DNA of 64,000 bases from Strigops habroptila. Lineage: Eukaryota; Chordata; Aves; Psittaciformes; Psittacidae. Below are positions 27,050 to 38,400 of this stretch, piece after piece; position 1 is the stretch's first letter; each line of letters opens with the position of its first letter. The position numbers and the translations under genes are program-made. Below the pieces are notes generated by a model. It made no database searches and was not told the DNA's origin. It saw nothing but the letters and a program-made list of their open reading frames with translations. The stretch is taken from contig NC_044277.2 of NCBI RefSeq assembly GCF_004027225.2, positions 73,409,900 to 73,473,899 of the forward strand, written 5' to 3'.

Positions 27050-30000
27050 CTGAAACAAAACCACAAACAGTGTGTGGGCTGTTAGGCTCTGACTGACAGA
27101 ATCTGAAGGAAAAAAACCCACTTGGAAAATGGAAAGCATTCATTAAATGTAATGATGCCTTTTTCTAAGGAAAGAAAGTAAACTACTTTAAGGCAGTTTA
27201 TTTCCCATGCTGTTTAATCAAAGCCTTGTCATGCAGTGCCATAGTGGCACTTAGTTTAGGATGAATGGCGTCACTGGGAAATGAAGCCAGTTTTGAGATA
27301 AGCAATCATCCCCTCCCCTGCAGTTACCTACAGCATTTCTTACACACACACCAGGGACAATGCAGCATTTCTGCTGTCCAACAGCTTAAGTCTTTGCTCA
27401 CACACAGGTCTCACACACCTATGGACTTGCAGGTGCAAACATGCCCTTGTTGATGGCATTAGAAGTGTGGCCTAGATTTGTTTTCTTTTGCCTAAAAATA
27501 TACCCTGAACTACTTAAAAAAAGCAACACTGTTTTAAAGCACCTATCTTTGAAAAGCTATTCAAGTGATTGTGTGTATATATGTATTGGTGAAAACAAAT
27601 AATCTTACTGACTGAGTCAAGTCCCAGTGCAAACTAGAGCAGAGATCAGCATTAGACATGACAAGCATACGTCATGGGTTAAACAGACAGCATGCCCCCC
27701 TGTGCATATGTTGGTCAAGGAGTAAAATAGCCTGCAACAGTACTGTGCTAATCCTGCAGCATGCAGCTCAAAGTGTCACCTTTCAGATGTGAGGGTAAAT
27801 TCTGGATCACAGTTTATGATCTCAGCACGTTCTGTTTAATATGAGTAGTCTCATGCCACTGGCTTGTTATACAGTGTAAGAGTTGAGCCTAGCTTTTTAA
27901 CTGAAAGAGATATTCTAATTCTCTGCACTAATTTCTTACAGACAATGGCTACAGCGGCCTGATTCAGAGGCAGACTTCAACTGTCACCAGGCCTGCCCAC
28001 CTCTCTCTTTTTCTCCGAGAATCTCTGTCTTTGCCTCTTTCGCGACTCCTCCTTCGTTTACTTGGACTCCTGCTGCTCTCTCTCCTATGCCTGGTGCATT
28101 CAGTATCCTTAGAGCTTCCTCCGGACTGCCGGGAGTCCACCGAAGCTGACCGCCTGTCTTCCTTCCTGAAACAAAGGTTATTAAGTCTATTCAGTAAAAA
28201 CGGTGTCACAGTCACTATTGTTTTCAGCACCACGTGTATCATATAATGACCCGGTAACAGTTTAAGACAGAGGACATATCTTTTATTAAGGCTCTCCATC
28301 TCCCTAAGAAATACAATACATCCCAAAAAAAGCCCAAAGTCCATGCTCTTGTACATGCATCTCTCAGCACACTATTTAATACAGTTATTTCTTACAAACA
28401 CTGCCCCTCAGTCTTACACTCTCTGCTCATGAAACAGGAAGCAGTAGAAAGGGTTCACCCCATTTTGCTTTCAGTCCCTAGCTCTTCAACAACCTGTCCT
28501 AAGCCACTACTTACAGCTGGAGAACCCAGCAAGCCTGATCTGCTGTATGGCCTTTTCATTCACCTTCATTCTAATGATGAAAACAAACACCTCGAGTGTC
28601 ACCTTTTAGTTTAGTTCAACACCATTTTCATCTCAAAATCTCCTGAAGAAGCACAAACAGGCTACTGCTAGGTCATGACTCCATCTTCATTTCAGTGACA
28701 AATGTTTGGAAGAGTGTGCAGTGTTGCCTGACACAGGAAAATAAATGTATACACAAAACATGCTCCCAGTTAGCACAGCAGCATTCACAGCAGTAAGAAC
28801 TTTAAAGGGTTCTCATGTTTAGTAACTCAGGAAAACCTTTTCTCTCAAGTAATTTATATCACCATAGCATTTCCTGTCATGTCGTAGGGAAGGGGAAGAA
28901 ATTGTATCTTTCAAGTATCCTTCTGTCTCCAGCTATCGCATATGTATTTGGACACAAGAGGGAGCACTATTCATTCCCTAGCTCCACCAAAACCTACCTG
29001 TTCACCTGGATCACTTGGAACTTACCTTCTTACCCCTGAAAGCAAGTTAATAATTCCTTTTACCCCCATCCCTCATAAAGGCGGAGCTTCTCAAGCAAGA
29101 AATTAATAGCATTAGTATAAACCAAACTGTGCACATGTCTCAGCTGAGGTTGATACGTGCTACTAGAAGAAGGTGGTAAGATATAATCACAGACTATCAG
29201 CCCGCTCACATGCCCAAGGAATTTGTCAACTGCAGCATACCTTCCTGAAGATTTTGACTTCCCTCCTTCAGACATCTCTGCATTATCCAGCCTATTCTCC
29301 TCCTGCCAATGATTGCTGAGTTCTTCCATATGCACACCAATCACATCCCGAATCACCTGGAGATTAAGATATAGTAGAAAGAAACAAGATGAAAAGCAGC
29401 ATGTCATGGTACTGGCCTGAATTTGCAACTAGACAGCAGAAAGTAAACATCTCCCCCAAAACCTATACATTGGATGTTTGAATGGAAAGTCTTATTTGCA
29501 TAACAGGTATTTCAGCAGAAATTTAAATAGCACCATTTTACAATAGACAGTCAACTACATCTTGCTGCCTTTTTCACATTCAAAATGTCATCGTCAGAAA
29601 TGCTCCTGTTATTTGTAACTTGCTGCAACAAACAAACAAACAAACAGATTCCTCCACAGTTTGTAACTCTTATAAGGCAGGGTACAAGAAGTGGAAAAAG
29701 ACAGACATTTTCTTTGTCTGAAAGGGTAGAGCAGAGCCTTGCTTATGCTGTTAAAGGCACTTTTGTGCAGAAAGTCCTTATTTTCAGATCTCACCTCAGT
29801 GTAAGACTTCTTTGTTATATGAACGTTCTTAGCCCTGTATGACTGCCGCCGCCTTTTGTAATCTCGCATTTCAGCCAGAATTTCAAGATGGGACTTGGGA
29901 CCTTTCTGACTATCATCTAGTGAAAAACGGAAAGTAAAACATTAGCAGGACATTAACACCTGCACATATGCAGGTCTGGGGCTTTAGTGATAAAAGTCTG

Positions 30001-33000
30001 AAACATATAATATATTGTGTTCTTTCTGAAGTTTCTCCAGTATTTAGTAACTATTATGAATTCAGCACAAGCTTCCTCTCCAACCCTCTTGCTAGCTGTT
30101 TACACAAGACTAAAAAGCCACTGAACAAAACTGTTATGTGATCTCAGTCTCCCAATAGTGATCTAAATCAACATACGGGCTTGCAATTTGGCCAAACACC
30201 TACAAGATATGGGCCATGTTTTCAAAGCCAGTATTACGATAAGGCACAGAGACTGAGAAAGCCAGATTCTGTAAGTCATTTACCTGTGTAGATCACAAAC
30301 ACGATCTCCTGCCTCCCCGGCACAGCAGGGCCCACAGGGTAACAGAGATGCTTATGTCGCACTTGGTACAGTTACAAACTGGCATGACTCAACAGGGATG
30401 AGAGGCCTCAGTTCAACACTCCCATTTGTATATTGCTCAAGAGCTCCATCGGATGACTGCCAACTTTTCTTGTTTGGCTTTTACTCTTAAGTGATCTTTA
30501 ATCTCATCATCTCTTACAGCAAACACTGTTCTGAACTGCGTGGTTAGTTGGCAACATTAAGCAACCTGTCGGTTGCAGCAAAGACAAAAGATTCATCTAC
30601 TAAGAAACACAATACGTGTGCCAGGAGCAGAGCACCGAGGTGCGCTCAGATGAAAAATAACGTAAAGGATACCAAAAACTAGTGCTTTCAGATGCCAAGT
30701 CTTCATTGAGGCTTTTAAGAAAAGCATGCTTTTCACAATAAACAATTCTGCTTGGCTTGCAACAAAACTCATCTAACTATACAAAATGAAAGTTCCAAGA
30801 CAAAATTCAACAACAGATAGTTATTCAAACCTTGGGTGATTTTTGCTGCTAAATCCACAAAGAGGTCACTGTCATTTTCCGTTATTTGGGATCTAGACCT
30901 CTGTTTCTTTGTTTCCTCAACAACATAATCATAAAGAGCAAGGCGATCAGCTTGAGTCAGGTCACAGGTGAAACGCTTGTGATTTTGGGGAACTTCTACA
31001 GGTAGTAATGAGTAAGATCCTAGAGGATGAACAAACAGCTGTTATTAGTAAAATAGTATAATTGTACAGGAAAACACAGAAGCTCAACAAACAACGCAGG
31101 AAACACCCATGCTTTTTTCACCCTTCTCCTACATTTCCGTGAGAAGTTTCATCCTTAATTTGAAAGGGTAAAAATTGCTCAAAGGTTTTCAAAGGTTTTT
31201 TCAAAGGCCCAAATCCCTCCCCAGCCCCATGCAGGCTGTAAAACCTTTCTTGCTTACGCTCTTAGTTACAGGTTTTCATATGCTTTGAAGGGATCACACT
31301 AGACAGATATCTCAAAAGGACACTCTGTATTGTCCCACCAATTTCAGCTCATGCCTTACGAGAGAGAAGAGGCACAAGCTCCAACTTGTGGGTTTGTTTT
31401 ACTCCTAAAATTTTCCGTAAAGTACGGTCTGCAAAATACCTGCTCCTCTGCCAATGAGAATGAAAGCTAGGAGACTAAATAACTGCACACTGTGCAAATC
31501 AGTGTCACTCACATTGTCACTTTCTTTACAGTGCTCTTTATTAGAGACTGCCACAGGCATTTCTAGCTAAGAAGGCTACAAAGGCACTTTCAAATGCTCC
31601 AGATTAGTTCAAATAACTAATGTTATGAAAATACACACAATGCCTGCATTCTTTCCCTGAATGATCAGCCGAGTACTTGCTCTTCCTATTCCCCAGTTAA
31701 AACATACATCCTCCAAACAATAAATCCATTCTCAATCCACTGCAACAGCAGCAAAGTGACTTCCCCAAGGATACAGTATTCTAGGACATTGCCTGCAGAA
31801 AAGCATTTTACTCGAGAACATTCCAATTCCCAGCAACTCTTGACCTGATCTCCATAATCCTGCTCCCCACAATGCAACCTTCTCCCTGCAAGGGACAATC
31901 CCCCACAGACACACTCAGACAGACAGAAGAGCCAACACGTAAGATGGGGTTTATGCAGGAGCCTGCACAACAGCAAAGCTACTGTTTCTCTACATTACTC
32001 AACACCTAACAGAAGCTGGGCAATCCTTCACCTCCTAATTTCACTAAAGACACCAAAGAAGAGGAAGAGGAGCCACAATAACTCTGCAACAAACCTAGAA
32101 GACAAGATTTTGTCATTACTGTACTTGAAGCCGAAACCAGAACTTTTCCAGTACGAACTAACAGATTTAAACATGAAAACAAGAATTTCACTTTTTAAAA
32201 TGCACTGTTCTTACAGGGTCACGGAAGCCCATAAAAGCGCCCTAATAGTTATGTGCTTGTAATTTTACCAGACTTTTACAGGTTGTGATTAATACCAGCT
32301 TTCCTGTCCTATTACATAGCTAGCTTAAAGAAGACTTTAAATTAAATGAACAATACTAAGTCAGTAAATCTTACAATAGGCCAAGATACCACAATGAGAA
32401 CTACCACAGCACAGTTTTAGTGTTATCTTCAGAGAAATGCAAGCTTGCAGTGAAAACTGGGTAGCAAATGCTAGCACCTAGTGGTTCACGGATGTATCTT
32501 TGCAATGCACCACTTGATAAAGGGTGTATCTGTTTGTTCTCTACTTGGATGTGCTTGTGTCAAATTAGTGAGTGACCACTTCCCTCCAGAGGAAATGCAC
32601 CGGATGTGCTCCAAACATGAAAGCTCCTTCCGAAGCAACCGCCTGTTAAGGTCCCATTTGCTATGCCAGAGAAACAAAGTCAACATGAAAAGCTATGCCT
32701 GAGCATGTGCTGCTGTATTTGACCATCGGGAAAGTACAAACACACTTTTCTGTCTGCACATCTATGTTTGGCAAACTAAAGGACTACCGACAGTAAATGC
32801 TGTGTCTTCCAGGTGTTGCAGTAACTTCCTAACCATACACTGCAGCTCTACAGTGGTTTCTATAGGCACCCCTACTTTTCTGCTGTCTCAGTCTGAACTT
32901 TCAAAGCAAAGCACAGCTCACTCTTAACCTGATCCCCGGACTGGTCACAAAACCCACAGAAAAATGAAACGTAAAGGAACTAACGAGCAGTGGCAAAAGA

Positions 33001-34952
33001 CAACATGTTTGCAGATGCATCAGCATATTTCTTATACAACTTCTTAGGACAGTCTTGAAACAATCCAGTATAATAACACATGTTGTTAGGGTTTTGATCT
33101 GAGGAGTGGTGGATAAGCACATACAACTCATGTCCAGCAATTAATTCTTGAACAAAACATTACACAAAGAACCATCACACAAAGAACAAGGCTGAAGGCA
33201 GCATTAGAAGAGTTCGGGCCACAAAGTGCAGAAGGAAATGCAGTTCGAAAGTAAAGTGTAGGTAGTGGGATGGGAAGTGAAGGACTAGCGCTTTAAGAAA
33301 CTCCTGAATTTGCAGTTTTGATCTTCTAGATCTCTCTGCAAAGACCTAGAGGTGTGAGCACAACAGACTCAAGTTCTCTTATCAGGTTTTCTCTCCAATT
33401 AATTTCTCTCCAAGCAGAGAAAGTAGTTATGCTCCAAAAAATACACGGGAAGGAATATTAAAAATAAGTAAAAAAAGTCTCATTGCAGTTCACCAGTGGA
33501 ATGAGGAAGCTGCGATGGGGGAGACAAGAGCAGCTCTCCATGAGACCTGATAAAGTTGCCCCGGTGTCTGCTTGTTACTTACCTTCGCTGTAGCCTGCAC
33601 CTTCTTTGGCACTTTGAGCTCTAGCTTGTTTAACAATGTGAAACTGTAGATCTTTATCTGCAGACAGAGAAGACAAAAATATCACAGAACTTTTACATCG
33701 AGTGCTTGGTAGGGGTAGTCTTTATTCCCCAACTTCTATTATGAGACTTATGGTATGTTACGGAACATTGTAGTTTTATTTATGCATAAGGGAAGGTCTG
33801 GACTAAAAATATCATTTGAATCTAATCCACATTTGAACTGAGGGGAGGGGAAAAAAAAAAGTAAACAAAGGATTTCTGAGTTACAGGGATATAGGGATAG
33901 GAAAAAAGACATGCACGTATATTGCAACTCTCTTCTGTACTGTTTATATACCCCTAAATTCTAGGGCCAGTTTTTCCACCTTCTAAGCATGTGTTTTAAT
34001 TCACTTCTTGCACTCAATACAAGGAGAACATAGGAAGAACTTGGAAAACACCCAAAGAGGAAAAAACCATTCCTCACTGGGTGTCAAGATGAAAACAACC
34101 AAGTGACCTACAGAGCAGAATTCCACAGCGAAAGCAGCATGACAAGAGTAAAGTAAGGCAAACTACAATGGTGAGAAAATAAACCTACTGATGGAAAACA
34201 CTCATGTTTTCTAGGAAGCCTGACAAGGCTGACAAGGCACTGGAGTGTGCTACTGCGAGGACCCAGACCCTGCCCCATAGGGTCTCCCTTAAACCCCATC
34301 CTCAGCTTCTCCCAGTGACCTCTCTGCAGACCTATCCTCTGCCCCTCCGAGAGTCTCCCCCCAGACCCTCATCCTCTGTCTGCCCCCGGGCATCTCCCCT
34401 CAGCCCCTCATCCTCCGCGCCTCCCCCGGGGTGTCCCATCGGCCTCCCCTCAGCCGTAGCTGTTCCCCCGAGGCGGGTTCGGCCCCCGCTGCCGCTCACC
34501 CATGGCGACGGTGGGAACCTTCAGGTTTTCGTAGAAAAAGCTGGAATCGTACATCTCGGCCTGCGGGACCAAGCGGCGCAGTCAAGGCCCCGCGGCCGCC
34601 CCCAGCGACACCAGCTCCGGGCTCTGCCGCCGAGTCGCCCGGACACAGCGGGGACCCCCCGGCGGCACTGCCGGGCGGCATCCCGGCCCCGTGCCCCTTT
34701 CCCCCGCCGAGGCCACCCGGCCGCCCACCTCCTCCTCGGCGGAGTAGCCCATCTTGCGGAGCCGGCAGGACGCGGCGTGCCTCTCCAGCGACGCCGGGGG
34801 AACGCGGTGATGGACGTCGTAGGGGCACGGCACCAGCTCCACCTGCGGTGGGACACGGGTCAGCGCGAACCCCACTGCCCCAGAGCCCCCCACCCCACCC
34901 CACCCCACCGCCTTACCGTGTCTCCGAGCCACACCGCGCCGGGAGCCGCCAT
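27010..34952 (-). CDS. SNRNP48: SNRNP48, U11/U12 snRNP 48 kDa protein, 305 residues (9 exons)
   Basis: SNRNP48 belongs to the U11/U12 di-snRNP of the minor spliceosome. Its CHHC zinc finger contacts the U12-type 5' splice site. The nine exons total 918 nt and remain in phase from ATG to TAG. Residues 18-38 form the finger (Cys18, His24, His34, Cys38; CPYDVHH...HAASC followed by RLRKMGY). Then come SSFFYENLKVP, VPQNHKRFTCDLTQADRLAL, LEILAEMRDYKRRRQSYRAK, NVHITKKSYTEVIRDVIGVH and MEELSNHWQEE, all family signatures. Residues from about 238 on are Arg/Ser/Lys-rich, ending HKRRK. Human SNRNP48 has 339 residues; the difference is nearly all at the N-terminus, where exon 1 here codes only 12 residues before the finger exon. 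No upstream in-frame ATG was seen nearby. All introns are GT-AG. Confidence 0.96.
27050..28000 (-). other. SNRNP48: SNRNP48 last intron
   Basis: About 1 kb, GTGGGC donor and TGTTTCAG acceptor on the minus strand. No other feature recognised. Confidence 0.7.
28001..28165 (-). CDS. SNRNP48: SNRNP48 coding exon 8 (RS-like tail)
   Basis: It starts by completing an Arg codon, encodes KEDRRSASVDSRQSGGSSKD and then ESSRSPSKRRRSRERGKDRD, and leaves two bases (AG). Donor GTGGGC. The Arg/Ser-rich composition matches the family tail. Confidence 0.94.
28166..29240 (-). other. SNRNP48: SNRNP48 intron
   Basis: About 1.1 kb, GT-AG, nothing else recognised. Confidence 0.7.
29241..29356 (-). CDS. SNRNP48: SNRNP48 coding exon 7
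   Basis: Acceptor TTAATCTCCAG, donor GTATGC. It encodes VIRDVIGVHMEELSNHWQEE then an acidic/Ser-rich stretch. Phase 0 start, two bases left over. Confidence 0.95.
29627..29646. repeat. (AAAC)n microsatellite
   Basis: Five AAAC units inside a SNRNP48 intron. Confidence 0.9.
29795..29916 (-). CDS. SNRNP48: SNRNP48 coding exon 6
   Basis: Donor GTGAGA. It completes an Asp codon, encodes DSQKGPKSHLEILAEMRDYK then RRRQSYRAKNVHITKKSYTE, and ends in phase 0. Highly conserved with human. Confidence 0.95.
29917..30830 (-). other. SNRNP48: SNRNP48 intron
   Basis: About 0.9 kb, GTTTGA donor, nothing else recognised. Confidence 0.7.
30831..31019 (-). CDS. SNRNP48: SNRNP48 coding exon 5
   Basis: Acceptor ATCCTCTAG, donor GTTTGA (non-consensus after +2). 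It encodes SYSLLPVEVPQNHKRFTCDL, then TQADRLALYDYVVEETKKQR and an acidic stretch ending LFVDLAAKITQ. Typical SNRNP48 core. Confidence 0.94.
31020..33582 (-). other. SNRNP48: SNRNP48 intron
   Basis: The largest SNRNP48 intron, 2.6 kb. Threefold TCAAAGGTTTT-like repetition near 31176-31206. Open frames on both strands are short and unlike any known family. Confidence 0.7.
33583..33657 (-). CDS. SNRNP48: SNRNP48 coding exon 4
   Basis: 75 nt. Acceptor TCTGTCTGCAG, donor GTAAGT. It encodes (D)KDLQFHIVKQARAQSAKEG and AGYSE with split codons on both sides. It joins in phase with its neighbours. Confidence 0.93.
33658..34499 (-). other. SNRNP48: SNRNP48 intron
   Basis: About 0.8 kb. The right end enters the CpG island. 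The long plus-strand open frames starting here (to 35.4 kb) reflect high GC and are not supported as genes. Confidence 0.7.
34500..34560 (-). CDS. SNRNP48: SNRNP48 coding exon 3
   Basis: 61 nt. Acceptor GGTCCCGCAG, donor GTGAGC. It encodes AEMYDSSFFYENLKVPTVAM and leaves one base. It is equivalent to human EMYNPEFFYENVKIPS. Confidence 0.95.
34729..34842 (-). CDS. SNRNP48: SNRNP48 coding exon 2 (CHHC zinc finger)
   Basis: 38 codons, phase 0 on both sides. Acceptor CCCACCGCAG, donor GTGGGC. It carries the whole U11-48K-type finger: CPYDVHHRVPPASLERHAAS, then CRLRKMGYSAEEE. Confidence 0.96.
34843..34916 (-). other. SNRNP48: 74-nt G-run intron of SNRNP48
   Basis: A very short GT-AG intron. Its transcript strand has repeated TGGGG units right after the donor (plus-strand CCCCA repeat at 34887-34909). 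G-runs are known to help recognition of very short introns. Confidence 0.85.
34917..34952 (-). CDS. SNRNP48: SNRNP48 coding exon 1
   Basis: 12 codons from ATG (MAAPGAVWLGDT), donor GTAAGG, phase 0. The ATG lies in the CpG island and has G at +4. The upstream frame stays open without an in-frame ATG close by. This N-terminus is not homologous by eye to the longer acidic human one. Confidence 0.75.
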
Positions 34953-35430
34953 CGCGGAGCGGCGCGCGGGGCCCGTCACCGCGGGAGGCGGGAACGGGGC
35001 GGAGCCGGCGCCATGCTTACTGAGGGCGCTCCCGGCACAGGGCGTGGGGCGGCGGTGGCGTCACTTTGCGCGGCAGCGGGCGCCGGGCGGCGGGCACGTT
35101 GCGTGTGCACCCCGACGGCAGCGCCGCTCCTCCCCACCGCGGGGAGGGAGGGAGCGGCCCCGGCGCGGCGGGACAGCGGCGGAGGGGCTGCGGCGGAGAG
35201 GCGGGACGGGGCGCGCTGCCTGACGCCACCTCCGGAGAGTCGTGAGGGGCCGAGCGGGGTGGGAGGGTGCCGCCTGCCGGCGGGAGGGGGCAGCAGCGGG
35301 GCCGCGTGTCCTGCCGCCTTCCCCGGGTGCCGGGAGGCGGCCGCCGCGGAGGGGAGGCCCGGGACCGTGCTGTGAGAACCCGCCCTGTCTGCGGAGCAGC
35401 GGGGCGGGAGCCACCTCCCGAAAGCAGGGG

Positions 35431-38400
35431 TCTGTTAGCAACGGGGCAGGGGGACATCAGCGAGCCCCTGGTACCTGCTTCCCTCTCGCAACACGAGGAA
35501 GCAGACGGCAGCCCTTCCAGCAGGCTCCTGCCACGCTGCGTGAGGGGATCCGTAAGGAACACACTTCACAGCGCGGGGCCGGGATGTGATTCCTTCCAGC
35601 ACCCCTCCCGAGTACAGGCAGCGCAGGGGTCAATGCAGGGCGCAGCTGCATGACTGCAGCATGCCCCAGGGACTCCTGCCCATCACTTGGCCAAGATGGT
35701 GAGAAAGTTCCCTGGAGGCTGAGGGAGCATCAGGACCCAGTAAGACTGTAATGTAGGATGAAGAAAGAACTGCTGTCCTACAGAATAACTGTCTCATGAT
35801 TGACATTTGTGCTTGCCTGGTTTTGTTGTCTATGAGAAAAGCACATATGACTAGAAGGAAGAATGGGTTTAACAAAGCAGAGTGGGGGAGGCAGCACGAC
35901 AGATGTAGCTGCCAGAATGACTCTTGTACATCTGCTCTTCTTAGCAGATTACAGGCCTTTCTCTCCTGCACAGTGAATTTGGGACTCAGCTGGAATTGTA
36001 GCCCTTTGAGAGATTTGCTGTCTCTAGCTATGTTTGCCTGGGGATCCTTGACTTCAGGCGGTACAGGATACTTACAGTGGAGACTTCCCAGCTGCCCTTG
36101 CAGCTTCACCTATGCTGTGCTAGAGCGTGCTCAGTAACATCGGCACGTTTTATCCAACGAGTAATAAGAGCAGCTGGGCAAAATTGTTCTGACCATCTCC
36201 CCTGGAAAATACCATTTCTTCAAAACTACAAAAGCCAAGTGTGACAAAGTATCCAAGCAGATTCTTAAGAATAAACAATATTTTTATTCTCTTGTAAGTT
36301 AAATTGATAGTGAAGAATCATGATCAGAATAGATGTTTTGCTTTACTAAACAGGAGAAGCAGGGGGCCCTGGCACCCTTCTGGTGAGACTGACCATACTC
36401 AGAGCAGCTCTGCTAGTTTACCTTTGTAGTGGTGCTACCTCTCCTCTCTTGCCCCAAGAGCCCACATGTCAAACTAATTTTCTCCAGGGAAGGAGATGTG
36501 ATACCTAAGCTGATAACATGGGCATCGCTTAGCGAAAGCTACCGAACTAGAGAGAGGTTTTGTAAAGATAAAGCACAGAGGCACTTGAATTTGTTTTTTT
36601 TGTTATTGCTGCTGTTACTCCCTGCTGTCTTAGGCTTCAGCTAAGATGCTGCACTCAAAATCTGTGGCACAGATTCAGCTGAATCAGCTTCGTTATCTGC
36701 AGGGACATGAGGTGAATTTCTGTAGCACACATGAATCAATTCATAGAAATACTCTTGATGACATAGGCAGGTTTTTCAAAATTCCCCTCTGGACCCTTGA
36801 CCAGAGTATTTTCATCGTTTGCTCTCTGAGTTATGGTTTGTTGCCCTTCCAGCTCATCCCAAAGCACCGGTGTGGAGCAGCACAGGTGCCGATGGCAACC
36901 AGGGAAGTAAAGAGACTGCTCAGACCTCACTGGTTCCTCTACTGGGAGAATGCAACTGATTTATTCCTTGAGCTGCGTACCGCTCAGAGCCTGCTGCAAG
37001 TCCTTGGCTTCTGGATCTTTATTCTTTTGTAGGTTAGTCCAGTTCACAATTACAGCCTAAGGTGTATTTTACAAACTGCAGTGCAGGGGACAGTTCCAAA
37101 CAGGTGGCAACTCTAGCATCTGTTAATGCTTTATTGATTCCTCTTTCTTCATCTCCACATGATCTCTCGTGGATTCATCAGATTTAGAGCAGTTTATCAG
37201 GTTGGTATCATCCTTATCTTTACAGGTGAAGCAATTGAAAGCTTGATGTTGAGCCCATGTGACAGATTTCTTCAGAAGCTATGTAACCATCTGTGTTTAA
37301 GCAAGTGGCAAGACGTATCGCTGCAGGAATATTGATGGAAAACATTCTCACTTGACAGAGCTGGGAGTTCGCCATTAAACAGGCAGAAGTAAATCCAATG
37401 TCCTCTTGCACATTGATGTTTTAGTATGTGTGGTTTTGAGCTTGCATGGGTTTTTCCATTTAAGCCCTAGCACCTTCACAGTTGCTGCACTGCGGCCCTT
37501 AATCCTTTGCCTGCTCCCTCTGCCCTGCCTTTGCTTACCTGCCATTTCCTCCTGGGTTGTTAGTGGCCTGTGATAGGCACAGTCTCCATCAGCTTTGAGC
37601 ATATTCATTTATTTAACACCCTCTGTGATTAAGCATAATCCTTGTGAAGAATGAGAACCTCTTCCACACATTTTGTCACAAATACTGCCGAGATGGAAAC
37701 CAACTAGACCAAAATGTGGCCAAGACTCCATAACTGTGGAGACTGGTGAGTTCTGGCTAGTGACTCAGCCCCTGATTGTCCTTTGCTGTGCCAGTGCCCT
37801 GCATGTCGTAGGCATAGAGATCCTCCCAGCATGAGGCTACTTGCACTCATTACCAAGGAAGCACAGAGGAGCCTGTGATTTTCTTCTAAAAGCACGCTAT
37901 TGATGTCCAGTTGATTTCCAATTGATGTCTGCTTGAAATTGAGACATAAGAATTTACTCATCTGCTTGCTGTTTCCCCATGTCAGTCTTCTCGGGGAGTC
38001 TTTCCAGCTGAGTGCTTGGAATGAGGCTGTGTAACGTGTCCCAGCCAGGAGCTTGGGTGTTGCCTTAGCTGCTGAGCAGAATTGTCCAACCCGGAGATAG
38101 CTCCCTGCTGGCGAGTGCGGGCTGCACAGGAGAGCCCACACTGCGCAGAGCCCCGTGTCATGCTGCAAGCTGCTGTGCTCTGTGGCCGGGGCTGCTGACC
38201 AAGGTCAGCCAGCTGATGCTGACGAAGAGGCAGTCTGACGTCAAGGGTAATCCAGTATAAATGCTCACCGCTTCTGGCGATATCCTGTTGCACATAGCCT
38301 CAGGCTGCAGCCCCAAAAGCATGAGGGCAGGGGTAGTGGGTTTGGGAGGCGTGCGAGGGAGGCTTTAGCAGGGCCTCCTATGTCAATGTTGTATCCAGGA

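Larger units (their letters stand above)
34360..35430 (-). promoter_or_regulatory. SNRNP48: CpG island promoter of SNRNP48
   Basis: About 1 kb of very GC-rich, CpG-dense DNA spanning exons 1-3 and extending roughly 0.5 kb upstream. A GC box (GGGGCGGAGCC) lies at about 34996. No TATA box seen. The overlapping long open frames on both strands have Arg/Pro/Ala/Gly-rich products typical of GC bias. A divergent transcript to the right is possible but not shown. Confidence 0.85.

Noticed and set aside
26757-27143. 128-codon minus-strand frame over the SNRNP48 3' end
   Set aside because: The true terminal exon at 27010-27049 uses a different frame, joined in phase to the preceding exon.
29060-29428. 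122-codon minus-strand frame taken as one protein
   Set aside because: Only 29241-29356 is coding (SNRNP48 exon 7). The rest reads through the donor into intron.
27010-34952. U12-type introns in SNRNP48 or its neighbours
   Set aside because: All donors read at the three genes are GT of the major type. None has the RTATCCTT motif.
34204-35653. Plus-strand frames of 339, 314 and 128 codons and minus-strand frames of 111-181 codons
   Set aside because: All lie in the SNRNP48 CpG island, overlap one another in every frame, and encode Arg/Pro/Ala/Gly-rich products expected from GC bias. SNRNP48 exons 1-3 explain the minus strand.
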